From Paratinospora sagittata (taxonomy: Eukaryota > Streptophyta > Magnoliopsida > Ranunculales > Menispermaceae): DNA of 64,000 nt. Below the pieces are notes generated by a model. It was not told the DNA's origin and ran no database searches. It saw only the letters and a program-made list of their open reading frames with translations. Location: positions 15,314,438 to 15,378,437 of the forward strand of contig CM069598.1 in assembly GCA_035771175.1 (NCBI GenBank), read 5' to 3'. The translations under genes were made by a program, and so were the position numbers. How positions within the stretch are numbered: the stretch's first letter is position 1; each line of letters opens with the position of its first letter. This document shows, piece by piece, positions 25,121-39,000 of the stretch.

Positions 25121-25984
25121 TGTTAGACCGCATACCGAGCACAAGACATGTCAACCATGTTAGTTTTGCCCAGTGAAATGTAATATGTACTAGGTCGATA
25201 TACCGATCTGTTCTGGACAGAGAACACGAATTTACTCAACCATGCACACAACCCGAGTCATGGTTGGTTCTACTGACCATCTGAATGTGTTATTCACCAT
25301 AAAAACCAGGTCAACATTAGAGAGCTACAGGTCGACAGATTTGGTTACCGACCTGGATGACAAATCAGCGATTAAAAGGCGACAACATCAGGTCGGTATT
25401 GCATGGAGTGTACTATCGATCTCTTTTATAAACTGTATCTTCGTTAACAAGCAGATAAAATGGGAGACTACAGATTGGTATGCCGATCTGTAGAGATCTA
25501 CGACTCCGAAGCGGATAACGACAGAATGCCGAATTAGATAGGAATAAGGCCTGATCCACTGCTATAAGTTTGGAATTTACTCATAATTCGACTCCGATAA
25601 GACCTAATACTCTACCAGATCTTCCTAATTCTACTAGGAATAGAAGATGCTCTCCTAGCACAAGTTGGATTCTTGATTCTACAGCAACTTTTCTACAAGG
25701 CCAAATACCTCAAATCCTCTCTATAAAAAGTCCATAACCCAAGGGGGATGTATGTAATCCTCGACCCAATTCAGTACTACTAACTCTACGGAGCTCTGAA
25801 CTAACTTAGACATCAGAGGGTCTTTGGCTGACACCACATCAGTGTTTCTTACTATAGCCTGTATTTTCTTATTTTTCTCAGATAATCAACCACCAGCGAT
25901 TTTTTCAACATTCTGACGAATTCCAGATCAACATCCTCCCTCCACCTCATCGTCTACTGATGTTGGTCAAATCTTGCACCAACA
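25121..25984 (+). repeat. 3' LTR of the Tat-type gypsy element
   Basis: 864 bp, TGTTAGACC to CACCAACA, homologous throughout to 11730-12607 with many substitutions. Confidence 0.88.
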
Positions 25985-26890
25985 ATATATTTTTTGGTGT
26001 AAGTTTCAACCATCTTTTATCATGTGCACAGGTGCTGGTGGACTAGTATTGTTATAATAAAAATGAAAATGCTTTGGAAACATATTTTTTAACATATTTT
26101 GTTGATATTGCTTTGAGAGTTATTGAATTGCTTTGTATTACATGTTTATCGCTTCGAATTACGTATTAACACGTACGAGACTATTTAACAACTCTTATAG
26201 GAAGTGTTAACAAAATGTGTTAGAAAAATGTGTTAATCAATCATTATCCTAATAAAAATACTTGAATATTTGTACATGTCCTAAAATGTCTTTCCTCAGT
26301 TTTCTCAATTTATTTGTTATTTTTATTTCACTTATCTTATGTTTTTTTAATTATTTTAGTATTAATTTTTTTGGGGGGTAATTTTAAACATATCAACAAA
26401 AAATATATAGTGTACCCACTTATTATATATTATTGTTAAAATTTTATAAATCACTGGTGGATGTGTAAATGCAAGTACGTTGCTGATTGAATTCGTATTG
26501 TTTTTTCAATCATATTTAAATGAACAAGAGATAAAAAAAATTTAAAATATGTAAATATAAAAAAAAATCATATTAGTATAAAAATATAGTAGCGGCTGTT
26601 CGATGTGTTTGAATTTATATATTTCTTTGAATTATGTATTATTGTAAATATAAAAAAAAATCATATTGGTACAAAAATTATATATTGTTGTGAAAGATTT
26701 ATAAAGCATATGATTACGCTGAACGTTTTTCAGTGACGACTCATTTGTTATATAGGTTAAAAGAAAGAACTAATTGATCAGCTGCAGGCATATGCCCATT
26801 TAATTAAAAAAAATTATGACATAACTAAAAAAAAGAAAAGAAAAAAAAACAAGAAATCATTACTAGATAGATATTAATTAGATATTTGAA
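25985..26890. other. AT-rich intergenic region upstream of TWINKLE
   Basis: No coding potential. A phrase AAATATAAAAAAAAATCAT with TTATTGT neighbours occurs twice (near 26550 and 26650). It should include the TWINKLE promoter; the likely 5' untranslated part begins near 26900, where sequence turns from AT-rich to CT-rich. Confidence 0.45.
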
Positions 26891-27067
26891 GTGGATGGGT
26901 GTGTACAGTTAAACGTGAAGAAAAAGAAAAGCGCCTCTTGAAACCAAAAATCTCCCATACACCCTCTCTCTCACGAGTAACTTCTCAGGCGTCTCTCTTT
27001 CTCTATCCGCCATGGGCGGACCTTGTTGTTGAGAGACACCCACCAATCCCATTCACAAAATCAAGCA

Positions 27068-30000
27068 ATGCCTCTGCCTTTCTTCCCTTCTTACCGTCCT
27101 GTTAAAACCCTCTTCTTCTCCGCCAACAACATTCCGATAATCATGGCGTCCAGAACCCTCCTTAAATCTTCCCCTTCCTCAATATTACCCATCACTTCTT
27201 CTTCTTCTTCTTCTTCTTCTCTTCACAACCTGCAACGAACCTATCAAGCCCACCTCTTCTTCTCTGCGTCTTCTTCTTCTGCAAGACCCAATTCGAATCT
27301 TGTCCATTCTCGCATAACAAAGTCGGGTTTTTGCTATGCAGCTGACTCTAGGGTCCCTAGACCTGTTAATGTGGAGAAACAAGAGGAGGGTACTTTGCCG
27401 TACACGGCTAGATTGATGGTTTTGAAGAAGGGCTTGGAGGCTCAAGGGATTCCATTTGATATTTGTAAGCCTGGAAAGTATATGCGCTTGTTATGTCCTA
27501 AGGTACTGGTTAATCTATTGTTTACTTGGAGATTTGATAGAATCATATTCATATGAAATACCTACTATTATTACTTTTTTTTTTGCTTCTGTTTTTTTTT
27601 TTTATTTTCTTTCTAAACTCCATTAAAATTCATGAATTATGGCCATTGGGTACTTAGAAATTTGAGAGAATATGTACTTAGAAATTTGCTTCTTTTTACT
27701 TTCTTTGTAAACTACATTCAAATTCATGAATTATGGCTATTGGGTACTTAAGAAATTTGAAGGATATGTTCATATTCATATGAAATGTTTACTACTATTA
27801 CTTTTCTCCATTGCTTATTTTTGATGAATTAGTTAATGGAGTGCCCACTTATATATGTCTGTGTGTGCATGTGGTTTGCATGATAGTGTCAAGGTGGGGA
27901 ATCTAGGGAGAGAAGTTTCTCTATTTTCATAAGTGCAGATGGGTAAGGTACTTGAACTTTTTTGTAAATCATATTCATCCTTTCTGGGCATCCATGGTTC
28001 TCATTAAATTTTATGTTTTTCCCGAATATTTCAGGGAACTGGCCATGTGGCACTGCTTTAGAGCAAAATGTGGATGGAAAGGTCGAATTGCGGTAATGTT
28101 CTTTTTTGTTGGATGTTAACATTAAATTGCACTGGTGGTTTTATCTTTGAAGTTATTATTGTTTGATGAGATGAGAGTGATCTTAGAGTCATCAAAATAT
28201 CCTAATGTTACCGCAGGCCTCTGGAAGCAGCAAGCCATCATCTGCTCAGATTAACCAAATTTCCAAGCCTAAATCCCCCAGAGTACTCACGGAGGAGAGC
28301 CTTGGGTTGAAACCATTGTGTAAGGAGGTAAGTGAGTTAAAGTTTTTCTTATGGTGTATTTATTTGTTTATATATACTCTTTTGCACATTGTTCCCCTGA
28401 TTCTTACGACTTCTAATGGACTTCTTGGACATCTTGTTTATGGTATCTCATTCTAATCCTTAAAGTTATTTTTTATTTATTGCTTTTGAGATGGAGTTTG
28501 TGGTTAAATATGTTATCAGCATGTATTTTGGGTTGGGTTGCTTTTTTTTTTTTGATGACATCCAATCATCATTTTAAGCATCCTAGTATCCCACAAAGGG
28601 CACTTCACATTTGCATAATATTCTATGTGCATACGATTGATATCTCAATCAACTTCTGTTTTTCTTTTTTCTTTTTTCATTAGCTTTTACTTATTATAAA
28701 TGCTTCATGGTTTGTCCTAAAATCCTTATTATCTTTGCTTATTTGAGTAGATGTTGCCTTTTTTGTTGATTAGCTTATTCTATGAAAGTTCAGATGTTTT
28801 CTAGTTCTTCTTCCATCTTGTTAAAGATTTTCCTTCCACCCGTGCTTATAATTCCTTTATGCTCTTTTTTCACTACAGTTATGTGAATACTTTTCTGAGC
28901 GAATGATATCAGGGGAAACATTGCGGAGAAATGCAGTTATGCAAACATCTGGTGATGAGGTGGTTCAGATAACTATTACCTAAAGCACATGGCATTCTTT
29001 CTTTCTTTATTTATTTATGTCTTGATGGTTAAGCATGGATTTAGAAAGTTTTTGTCATAATATTATAAAGAAATAATGTAACTGGACAAGTAAAGGTTTG
29101 GGCAGGGTTTACTGTAAAAAGCCATCTTCCCAATCTTTGCAGTACAAGCGAGATGCCAGTTTATTGCATCTTGCTCCATCTCGGGTCTCGGTACTTGCTA
29201 TTTCTTTCTCTCGTTCTGGCTCTGCAGTTATTATGCATCCAACTGGATGGACCATGTAGATGAAAGGTTGATGCAAGACCCTTCTAAATCGTTCAAGGAA
29301 CAAATTCTTTTGAACATCCAGAATCAACCTGACCTAGACCTTGCTGGAGTTACATTGGAGGGTCATTGTGATCCAGCTGAAGGTCTCAATTTTGAGCATG
29401 GAAAATTACCTTAGGAATATTAATTATGCTCTTGATCTTTGACCTAGAAGTTTTCCAGAGGAGGATAATGGTAATCCAGCTGAAAGTCTCAATTTTGAGC
29501 ATAGAAAATTACCTTAATTATGTTCTTGATCAAGCAGTTTGAGTGCAAATATAATCTCGATTCCGACCCTAGAAGTTATCCAGAGGACATAATAATGCTT
29601 TTAACTAAGCAATTAGAGTGTGAATATATGCTGCTGAGATAAGATTGTTAAGAACTGTATCTGAGATTATTCACAATTCAAATATTGTTCACACTAGATC
29701 ATGTCATGATTCTTGATTCGATTCATTTGTGAGCTTTGTAAACCTCCATTCTTCACAAAAGTATTAATGTTCCAATGCGCACTAGGAAATGCTGTTTTAA
29801 TTGATTAAGTTGTGGAAGCATATTTCAAAACTGACAATATCCAAACTGTTTCAACAGGTTGCAATTGCATTTACCTACAGACGAAATGGAGTGCTTGTGA
29901 GTTGCAAATACAGGGGCATGCCCAAGCGCTTTTGGCAGGTTTTTGTCTTCTACAAACACAAATTTTGATGTACTTTATGGATTGTTATCACTTAGCCGAG

Positions 30001-33000
30001 GCTTTTCATCTGAAACAGGTCCAGTAAATGTATCTTTTCCAACAGTTAAAAGAACGCATTTTCAATACTGGAAGCTTGATTAATTAGGAAAGCTAGATTA
30101 ATTAAACAAAGTATTATCTTTTCTGATGAAATTTGTATGTTTAATTCAGCAAACAAAATCTTGTTCTATTAATTGCTCAGCTTTATGTTCCATTTACATG
30201 CATAAGGATGGGAAACTAGCAGACTATTTATTTATTTATTTCTTTGTTTTCTTCTAACTCAGGACAGAATATTGACTGTCGTTGATCAAATGGTTTTTAT
30301 TTTTAATATTATGTCGTATTTTATACCACTTCTGGTGTTTTATTTCTTTTAATGCTTATTATTTTCTTATTTTGTATGTTCTTCTGCCTCCAAAAGATCT
30401 TTTCCTTAAGCTGTCTGCTTATTTCGAAATATCATTTGCACATTTTTGTTGGTAAGACTAACAATAGCATTGCCAGGAATTAGGAAACAGCATGCTGGGA
30501 AATGATAAGATTGTATGGATGCATCATCCAATATCTGATTAATAGTCCATTATGTGGTAGGATGTGCTTGTTGAAACTAGTTTCCTCTCTAAAACTATTT
30601 CATTGTTGTGTTTGGCATTTCTATTGAATAGAAACAATGACATTGTAAAGTAATGACAGGGTTGAGAACATTCACTTTAGTGTTTTCCCTAGTTTCTGTT
30701 TGTTTGGGATTTTTAATTCATACTTCATCACCTTATAGTGTATGAAAATACTGAATACAAAGTTAAATAAATATTAGATTTCTGATTTTTGATTGGGTAA
30801 ATTTCACTTCTAGATATTTGAGGCAAATACTTTGATGCTGTTATATGGAATGCTTGCTTGGATTATTGCTTTACCTGATCAGGGCTGACTAGATTATGGA
30901 AACTTCTAGAACATCAAAGCACAGTCCATTTTTTGTATATGATCATTTGTTTTGGTTAATGTCCAACAAAGAGATCTTAAATATCTTTAAGCAGCTAGTC
31001 CAATTCTTTCCTCTGTTGGCATCTGTACAACTATTCCATTAAGGGAACACATTAAGAGCTATGAACATGGGATTTTTTATACATATTCTTGTAAATTGTA
31101 TCATTTTATTATTTCTAGTTTGAAAGAGATATTTTGACATAACCTATGGATTTTCAGGAAAGAGGTGCTGAGAAAATATTGTATGGATTGGATGATATAA
31201 AGGGAGCGCGTGATATTATCATGGTGCTGCAATTGATATCATATGATATTTTCATTTTGTTTTTATTTTATTTTTTACTTTTCTTTTGTTAATTTAAATT
31301 TTATTTTTATATTTATAGGTTGAGGGTGAAATGGATAAACTTACAATGGAAGAAGCTGGCTTTCGTAATTGTGTGAGTGTTCCTGATGGAGCACCTTCAA
31401 AGGTTAACCCTAAAGAGTTACCATCCGAAGAAGAGGTTCGTTTGAATGTTATACAATTTTTAAAAGATGCTAGTTACCATACTGTCAATTCAATAAGTTT
31501 CTTTCATTTCACACAAAAAAGGTGTTTTGGGAAAATTTCAATTTGTGATTTGGCCTTATTGCATTTTAATAACCTTATTTACTTTCTTTGATTTATTTTG
31601 CATTTTTAGGCATTAGGTAATTCTCTATTGCTACATAGATGTAAAGCCATTAAGGTTTTTTATTTTTATTTTTTATTTATTTTTAATTATTTCTGGGAAT
31701 AGGAAACAGTATAGCTTTTTTAAGTAAGAGCTAATAATTTACAGCTAAAGTGATATCACCGCTCAAGAGGACAAGGCGTTTACTTGAGCCTGTTACAAAC
31801 AAGACAAAATGGCTTTCCACCCTCTCAACCACTCCTTGAATCTATACCCCTTAGACAACATAGTAACACAAATCCATAAAGAAGGAAAATAGTGGGACTC
31901 CTCCTTAACTTTTCAACGAATCCATATCTACCCCATCAAGAGTTCTGGCATGCCTCTCCTTCCAAACTAACCGTAATACAACAAAAACATCCACCCTTCA
32001 ATCATCTCTCAATTTGGGTAAACAGGCCTTCCTATTTGGAATGACTAACAACCCCTCATCCTGTGGTAGAATTGTCCACCCTAGGTAAGTTCTCCACCTC
32101 TGCTAATTCCCAAATGCACCTTTTGAACTCGTATTGTAGAAGAATATGATTACTTGATTCACCGTCCTGCTTGCATAGAACACAACAGTTAGGAGAGATA
32201 AGTAATTAGGTAACTTCGTTGGAGCACATTTTCCTTATTTAGTTTGACACGTGCTGCTAACCACCTCAAGGCTTTGACCAAACATGAGCTTTCCTAATAA
32301 AATTCTATGGGGAGAAGTTTGGATTCAGATGGGTGATCAAAACCTCAAAGAAGGATTTTGTTGTGAAAATTCTTGAAGGACTAGCTACCCATGCTCTATC
32401 TTTGCCCCCTGGCATGTAGAAACTTTCCAGATAACCTAATAAGGATGCTACCTCAATCACTTCATTTTCTAACAGGTTTTTTTGAAAGTGAAAATCTTAG
32501 TTCAAAGCTCCCTTAACTCTTGTCCAAAGCCAAAGGTTCCCTAGAAAGAAGAGATTGGGCCATTCTTAGTAGAAGATTAAGCAAAAGGTTCAAACATGGT
32601 CTTAAACCTTCACCATATATCTTCCCAAAACCTGATCATTTCTCCATTACCTGCCTACCTTGAGAGGATAAATGGAGTAAATGAATTTTCATGGACTCCT
32701 AAAGGTGGCTTTAGATGACAAACCAACATCCCTAGCATTACTTTGTGGCCCACGTCCACTCCAAATTATCCTCATCCATGATTACTCTTGCTCTCTAGGA
32801 AATTGCCATAACCACTTACCCACCAATGCGTTGTTCCTATTAACCAAGTTTCAAATTTCCAACCCCCTTGTTCTACCTTTCCCTTCACCGCCTCCCATTT
32901 TATTAAATAATTCTCTTTGCAAACCTCCCCTCCCCTCCAAAGGAACACCCTTCTTAACATCTTTTCAATCTCATTTCCCATCTTCCTTGGGATCCATAAT

Positions 33001-36000
33001 ACTGATGGGAAGTAGGTCTGAACAACCTCTTAACACAGCCCTGAGTAACACCACCCTTCCATCCCTTGATAAAACACCTCTTCCAACCTTCAATTTTTCT
33101 TTAAACCCGTGCAAAAACTGGTTCCCAAAAATAAAGGTCACTCATATGAAGAATGTTTTAAGTAAAAGATTCTTTGTATTCTAATATTTCTTAAAAGTGA
33201 AAGTTCATGTTGCAAGTGTATAATTTTATTAGAGACGGACGATCCCAAGGTTTCTTGCATGATGTTGTTGTTAGATGTATCCTAAGTCCCAATTGATAGC
33301 TGTGTCCAAAATCACACCCTAATACAACTCAGTTCAACTATGCCTTTTCCCAAATACATGGGATCAACTATATGAATCTGCTTCCTCCGCTCAACTCTAT
33401 GAAGGGCTAAGTCAATATTTAAATTACAAGTGGTTATATCTTTCTTAACTATCTTTCCATGTTATTTTAGATCTTCCTCTACCTCTATCATTAGAGAGAA
33501 TTGTTAATAGGTCACTCTTCCTAACTGGCACATCCAAAGGTCTTTGTTGCATGTGTCCAAACCACCTCAATCGGCTTTCTCTCATTTTATCTCTAATTGG
33601 GGCTATTCCAACCATTTCTCGAATATGCTCATTTTCTAATTTTATCTTTTGATGTTTGACCACAAATACATCTTAACATTCATATTTTTGTTACACTTAG
33701 TTTGTTCTCATGTTGTTTCAAACATTTTGTTTCATAGAGCATGGTTGACCTAATAGCAGTTTATAAAATTTTCCTTTCAACTTCAATGGGGTGCATGGAT
33801 CATATATTACTCCATAAGCACTCCTTCATGTTATAAATATTGGCTGACAAATTCATAAATTCATTTATTTATATAATCATCCCAGTATTATCTCACTTGA
33901 GAGTGTGGAAGTGCCCTATGAACTCACTTTGTTTGTTTGGTTGGTTTCTAGCATCAAATACTCACCATTAATGTTCTGTCGCTCTTTGAGATGATTGGAT
34001 TGATTTCTGCTTCATGTGCAAGTCCTCAGGCAGATAAGTCTGCTGTCTATTTTTTTGTCGTTAAATTGTTCTGTCACTCTGGAATTTATTTTAAGAGGAA
34101 GCAAAGTGGTTCACTTCTTCTTGGAGACATTTTAGATGTGTCCATGGTTGAGGTTCTGGTGTCTTTTCATGTGGAGAAATAGGCTTTGAAGAGCCATATT
34201 TCTATCAACTGGTCTGTTCGGCTAGGATGAAAAGATGTTCTTTGAAGGAGTGGTAAGAGATACTTCAAAACCATCATCAATGGCAAAAGCTTTGTTTTCG
34301 TTTGTCAAAACAATTTGTGAATGTGCGAACCTTCAAGAGTAACCTATTTTGGTTTATCTTTGCTTCATTCATTCCTTCTGCCAATTTGGGTTGTTTGGCA
34401 GTGCTGCTTCTCCTGCTTTTCTAGTGCTTTTCAGTCAATGGAGTTTTGGTTCCTCTTTCAAATACAGCAAAATGAAAAGATGCTCTATGCATGTGTCTGC
34501 TGGAGATAAGATTAAGCATGCATTCTGATGGTGAAACAGGATTATGTTGCCAACAGAAATTTACTCTATGCATGTGTCAAGGAATAGACATAATGATTGA
34601 AAAAATAGCTACAGTTTGATATAGAAATTTACTCGAGTATAACGTGCTATAGCTTACCATCATATAAATGATTTCCTCATCTTTATTTTATAAAGAGAAG
34701 CACCATATTTGATAGAATGAAAAAATTACAAATAGTTTGTGTTTTTAAGTTTTGTTGGCTTGTTCCTACTTTTCTGCTATGTTCGGTACCTTTTCTCTTG
34801 TTTCAGATTGGAATATAAATTTACAAATTTCCCTTGTTTTCATGTGATAAGCTACTCTGTTGTACTGGAATAATTGGGAATGTTGGATACCAAATAGTTG
34901 GGCAACTGGAACTCTCCAAGGGATAACAATGAATATATTGGCAAGCAGTGTTGCATGTTTTTACTTGTAGTTGGAGCTGATGTTTTATGTTGTTTTAGAT
35001 TCCTTTAAAATCCAATAAATTTTTTTTTGATAAGAAAATCCAGTAATTTGGTTGAATTTTACTTCTGTTATTGTTGTCATTCTTCTTTGGTTTTCTGAGA
35101 TAGACATTAGCACAGATAATCCTTCTTATTAGGTATTTGGATCTAACATGCTTTTAGTTTTTTTGTAAAGCTAGGATACGAAGTATCAGTACTTGTGGAA
35201 TTGCAAAGAGTATCTGGAGAAGGTGAGTACATTGTCTCTCTTTCCATGAAGTGTCAAATTTTGCATTTTTAATTCTTACAATTTACTTTTGGTTTTTAAA
35301 TCCCAATAGGCATCTCGTATTATCCTAGCTACTGATGCTGATCAACCTGGCCAAGCCTTGGCTGAAGAGCTTGCACGTCGCCTGGGAAGGGAAAGGTTGA
35401 CTGAGCTTATATCATCTTGTGTTATTAGTTCCCTTGGTTGCTGAAACAAGTTTCTTCAGGATGTTACTTTGGCTGTCCATCTTACACACCTTGTTTGAAT
35501 GACAACAGGTGTTGGCGTGTGAAATGGCCGATGAGAAGTACAGGAGATGTTTGCAAAGATGCAAATGAGGTCTGTTTTCATCTTTTTCACAAATTTGATA
35601 GAGAATATTGTAGTTGCATATCTTGTTATGAACTTGAAGAATGCACCAGTGGCTACTTGATGCTGACTGTAGACTTCTTATTCAATATTACAACTGACAC
35701 AGATTCTGCTCCAATAATTGATGTTTTGATTTCTGTAGAATTTTAGTTGGAGTCCAATTTAGTTATTGAACCAGTTGGTGGCCAAATTTCTAATCATAGC
35801 CGGAGTTAAAATTTTTTTATTAGATGTTTGTAACTATGTCAATTAATTTTGAAACATTCAAAAATTGAGTTGAGTGTAAGCATCAAGTTATTCTTATTGA
35901 TTCTTATTCTTCAGCTTTTCTCTCTTTGGTTACCATTAGTACTGTATGATTAAGTTTATTTGATTGAGTAAACGAGTATGGTAGATTTTATAATTGCGTT

Positions 36001-39000
36001 GCTTTGAACTGCAGGTGCTACATGCTTTAAACGTTACATTTGTTAGTTTGATGGCTAGTACACTATAAACGTGATCTCCCATAAGCATAAATGTTTGTCA
36101 TCAATCCTTGAGATTTTTTTTTTCTTTTTTTTTGAATAAGTTGTGCTGCAAATTTCTATATGAACGCTTATCACCTGATTGGAGTTAGAAGTGGGATTAT
36201 AAATCATTCAAATTCCAGTGAGCCCTCTTCTAAAATATGGAGCATGATTTGTTCAGGAAAGGAAATCTTTTACTTTTAGAGCTTCTAAAGAGAGAGTTGT
36301 GAATTGAGCATGTTGTTGAGTTTGAGGTATTCCATCAGGACCCGTTTTCAAATCTTGAGTATCCTGTCTAGCATAGAATCCCAACCATCCCAACACCCTT
36401 GAACTAATTGCAATCCTATAAAGCCTCAACTGAATCCTTATCTGTAATCATTGTAGTCAGAATCGCGATTCAAATCGCTGAATCGTACGATTCACGATTC
36501 GATTCACCCCAAAACGATGTTGTGAATTGAGCATGTTGTTGAGTTTGAGGTATTTCATCAGGACCCGTTTTCAAATCTTGAGTACCCTGTCTAGCATAGA
36601 ACCCCAACCATCCCAACACCCTTGAACTGATTGCAATCCTGTAAAGCCTCGACTGATTCCTTATCTGTAATCATTGTAGTCAGAATTACGATTCGAATCG
36701 CTGAATCGTACGATTCCCCCCAAAACGATTTGAATCGGATTCATGAATCACTATACTCGTGAATCGTAAGTGCATCGGTCCGAATCGTAAGTAAATCGGT
36801 CCGAATCGGAAGTGAATTGCTAGTTGAATTGTGGTGAATTGATCCGAATCGTGAATTTGCTAAAAAACACTAATGTTTTTAAAACCCTTTATATACTTAA
36901 TATATACAAATATACTATTCATCGATTCAAATCCCGATTCGATTCATCGATTCAAATCCCGATTCGATTCATCAAGCCTCAAAATGATTCACTTCTAATT
37001 CACGATTTTGACTACCATGTCTGTAATCACATTTGTTACATAATATGAATCTAAACACAAAGTTTTGGGTGAAAGTGTGCTACCGAAACCAATGAATTGC
37101 TTCACGTATTTGAGATCAATGACTCAATCCATGGTTAGTTCGTACCACTTTGAAGAGTATAAACTTGTGTCCATAGTCCAAGAGCAATAATTTTGATTCT
37201 GTCCACAGTCCAAGAGCAATAGTTTTGATTCACACAATGAAGAAAGATGCATTGATGGAAGAGGGCATGTTGAGAAGTCTAACTAGCATCAACATCTTCA
37301 AACGGGGAAGAAACCAATTTAACTTGGTCTCTCTCTCAATGGTTGCCACAACTGTTATATGTGTGTGTGGGTGGTTTTATAACCACTCGCGTTCCACATG
37401 TGGCTTCCCTCCATGGATTAAAACTCCCAACAAATCCTTTTTTTTAAAGAGAAACTAGAGATTATATTAAAGTATAAAATAATAGAACCCATCAGGGTAT
37501 TGGCTCAATGGTTGGGAGGCGAGGGTGAGGTTAGGGAGGTCTCAAGTTCGAATCTTGGCTTGGCGAGTTTTCTGCCCTTGGGTATCTGGACTGATGCGTG
37601 GTGGGTGCGTGTAGGTCCCAGTGGATTAGTTAGTTTCTAGGATTAGATACCATTGCTAAAAAAAAGTATAAAATAATAGAAACATGATGTGTTAAAATTA
37701 TACACATTAATTATTTTATTTTTTTACTCTTTGAGCTTAATATTGCAATTTAATTGCAAATTTATATATTAATTACAAACTTAGGCTAATTCTTGTTAAT
37801 TTTATTTTTGTAGAGAATTGGAAGAATTAATTGGCAAATAGAGAAATTTCATACACATGACTCAATTTGGCATGCTTGGTAAGGTGGAAATGAGGAAAGA
37901 ATAGGAACACACATCTTGATGTTTGTTGGGCACAACAAAAAATAACCTCATGTTAGGGTTTTCAAGAGAAAAGTATAAAAAAAAAAAATTTAAGAAGAGA
38001 AAGGGAGTTTAAGTATTAGTATTTGTTTTTGGGCACTTGGGAAAACTTGGAAAATGCTCATGGCTTGGGTATAGATTGAAGAACAAGAGAGAGCCACGAG
38101 CAAAGGAAAATGATGTTTGTTCTTAATGGGTGAAAACAAGAGAAGAAGAGGACTCTAGCTCTCACATTTTGGTTTTGGGGAGAAGCGACAAACCGGGGAG
38201 CTCTCATTCATGATATAGGTGAAATCATCGCCCTAGTGTCCTTAGCTCCACACCTTTAATCCAAATCTCCCATTCTTGTTTTCAATTACTTTTGCCGCAT
38301 TTACCGCATTAGATTTAATTTCATTAATTAATTAGCTGCCATTTTTAAATTTTCTAAATATAATTAGAATCAACCAATTTCAATAATTAACTACTAAACC
38401 TTGTGGGACGATACTTGTTTCATCACTTTATTACTTGTGCGACCCATGCACTTGCGGGAACTTTTAATTGTGAAATTAAATTCGCAACAAGTTTTTGGCG
38501 CCATTGTCGAGAGATCAAATTTAAGCAATTTGATACTGGCATAATGTAATCAAAGTGATCAAGTTCGTTCACCATTATGCAAGTGTTTCCCTTTAGCACA
38601 AATGAGATACATGATAAGACCAAGATAACTTTTTATGCAAACGGTCAAAGATTGAGGCACTATGTGGATGGTAATTATGAACATTTCAAGGTAACCACAC
38701 CTCTTGAGCCCGACAAGAGGAGTGCTACAGTCTAGCTTAACACAGGAGAAATGAAAAGAACGAACTCATCCCTACTAGAAAAGTCAACGGGTTGAGAGGT
38801 TCAACTGATCCAAGTGAGCCACAATATTCTATGAAGGACTTTGTGATAATTGAACAATTTAAGCAGTTTGATCCTGGAATATTGCAAACAAGGTGATTGG
38901 GTCCGTTCATCGGTATTCAAGTGTTTCCCTTTGGCACAATTGAGGGACATGATGAGACTAAGGGAACTTTAATGTGAACGGTCAAAGATTAAGGCATTAT

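Larger units (their letters stand above)
11730..25984 (+). mobile_element. Ty3/gypsy LTR retrotransposon, Tat-type (dual RNase H), degenerate, with nested insertions
   Basis: Two related direct LTRs (11730-12607 and 25121-25984, TGTT to AACA) bound a 14.3-kb element. A PBS-like motif follows the left LTR and a purine-rich GGAGCTTGGGGGG tract precedes the right one. The + strand order is gag, protease, reverse transcriptase, RNase H, a second archaeal-type RNase H, integrase. Two RNase H domains in a row, a long 3' region and an antisense gene are hallmarks of the plant Tat lineage (Ogre, Retand, Grande relatives). Coding parts carry many stops and frameshifts. The LTRs differ by eye at more than one position in ten over their first 290 bases, so the copy is old. 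Nested inside are a 2.7-kb probable solo LTR (20304-23034) and possibly another LTR piece (from 17935). No clean 5-bp target duplication is visible. Confidence 0.9.

Noticed and set aside
11706..25995. Shared ATATATTTTTT next to both outer edges of the gypsy LTRs as a target duplication
   Set aside because: On the left it is separated from the LTR by about 9 unrelated bases, so it is not a proper flanking 5-mer; AT-rich chance similarity is likely.
32681..33184. Plus-strand open frame of 167 codons
   Set aside because: It is the complement of an L1 LINE remnant; the LINE-like protein is on the minus strand.
36824..37048. 74-codon frame in the GATTCG-rich stretch
   Set aside because: Falls on the MITE and its repeats; composition follows the repeated motif.
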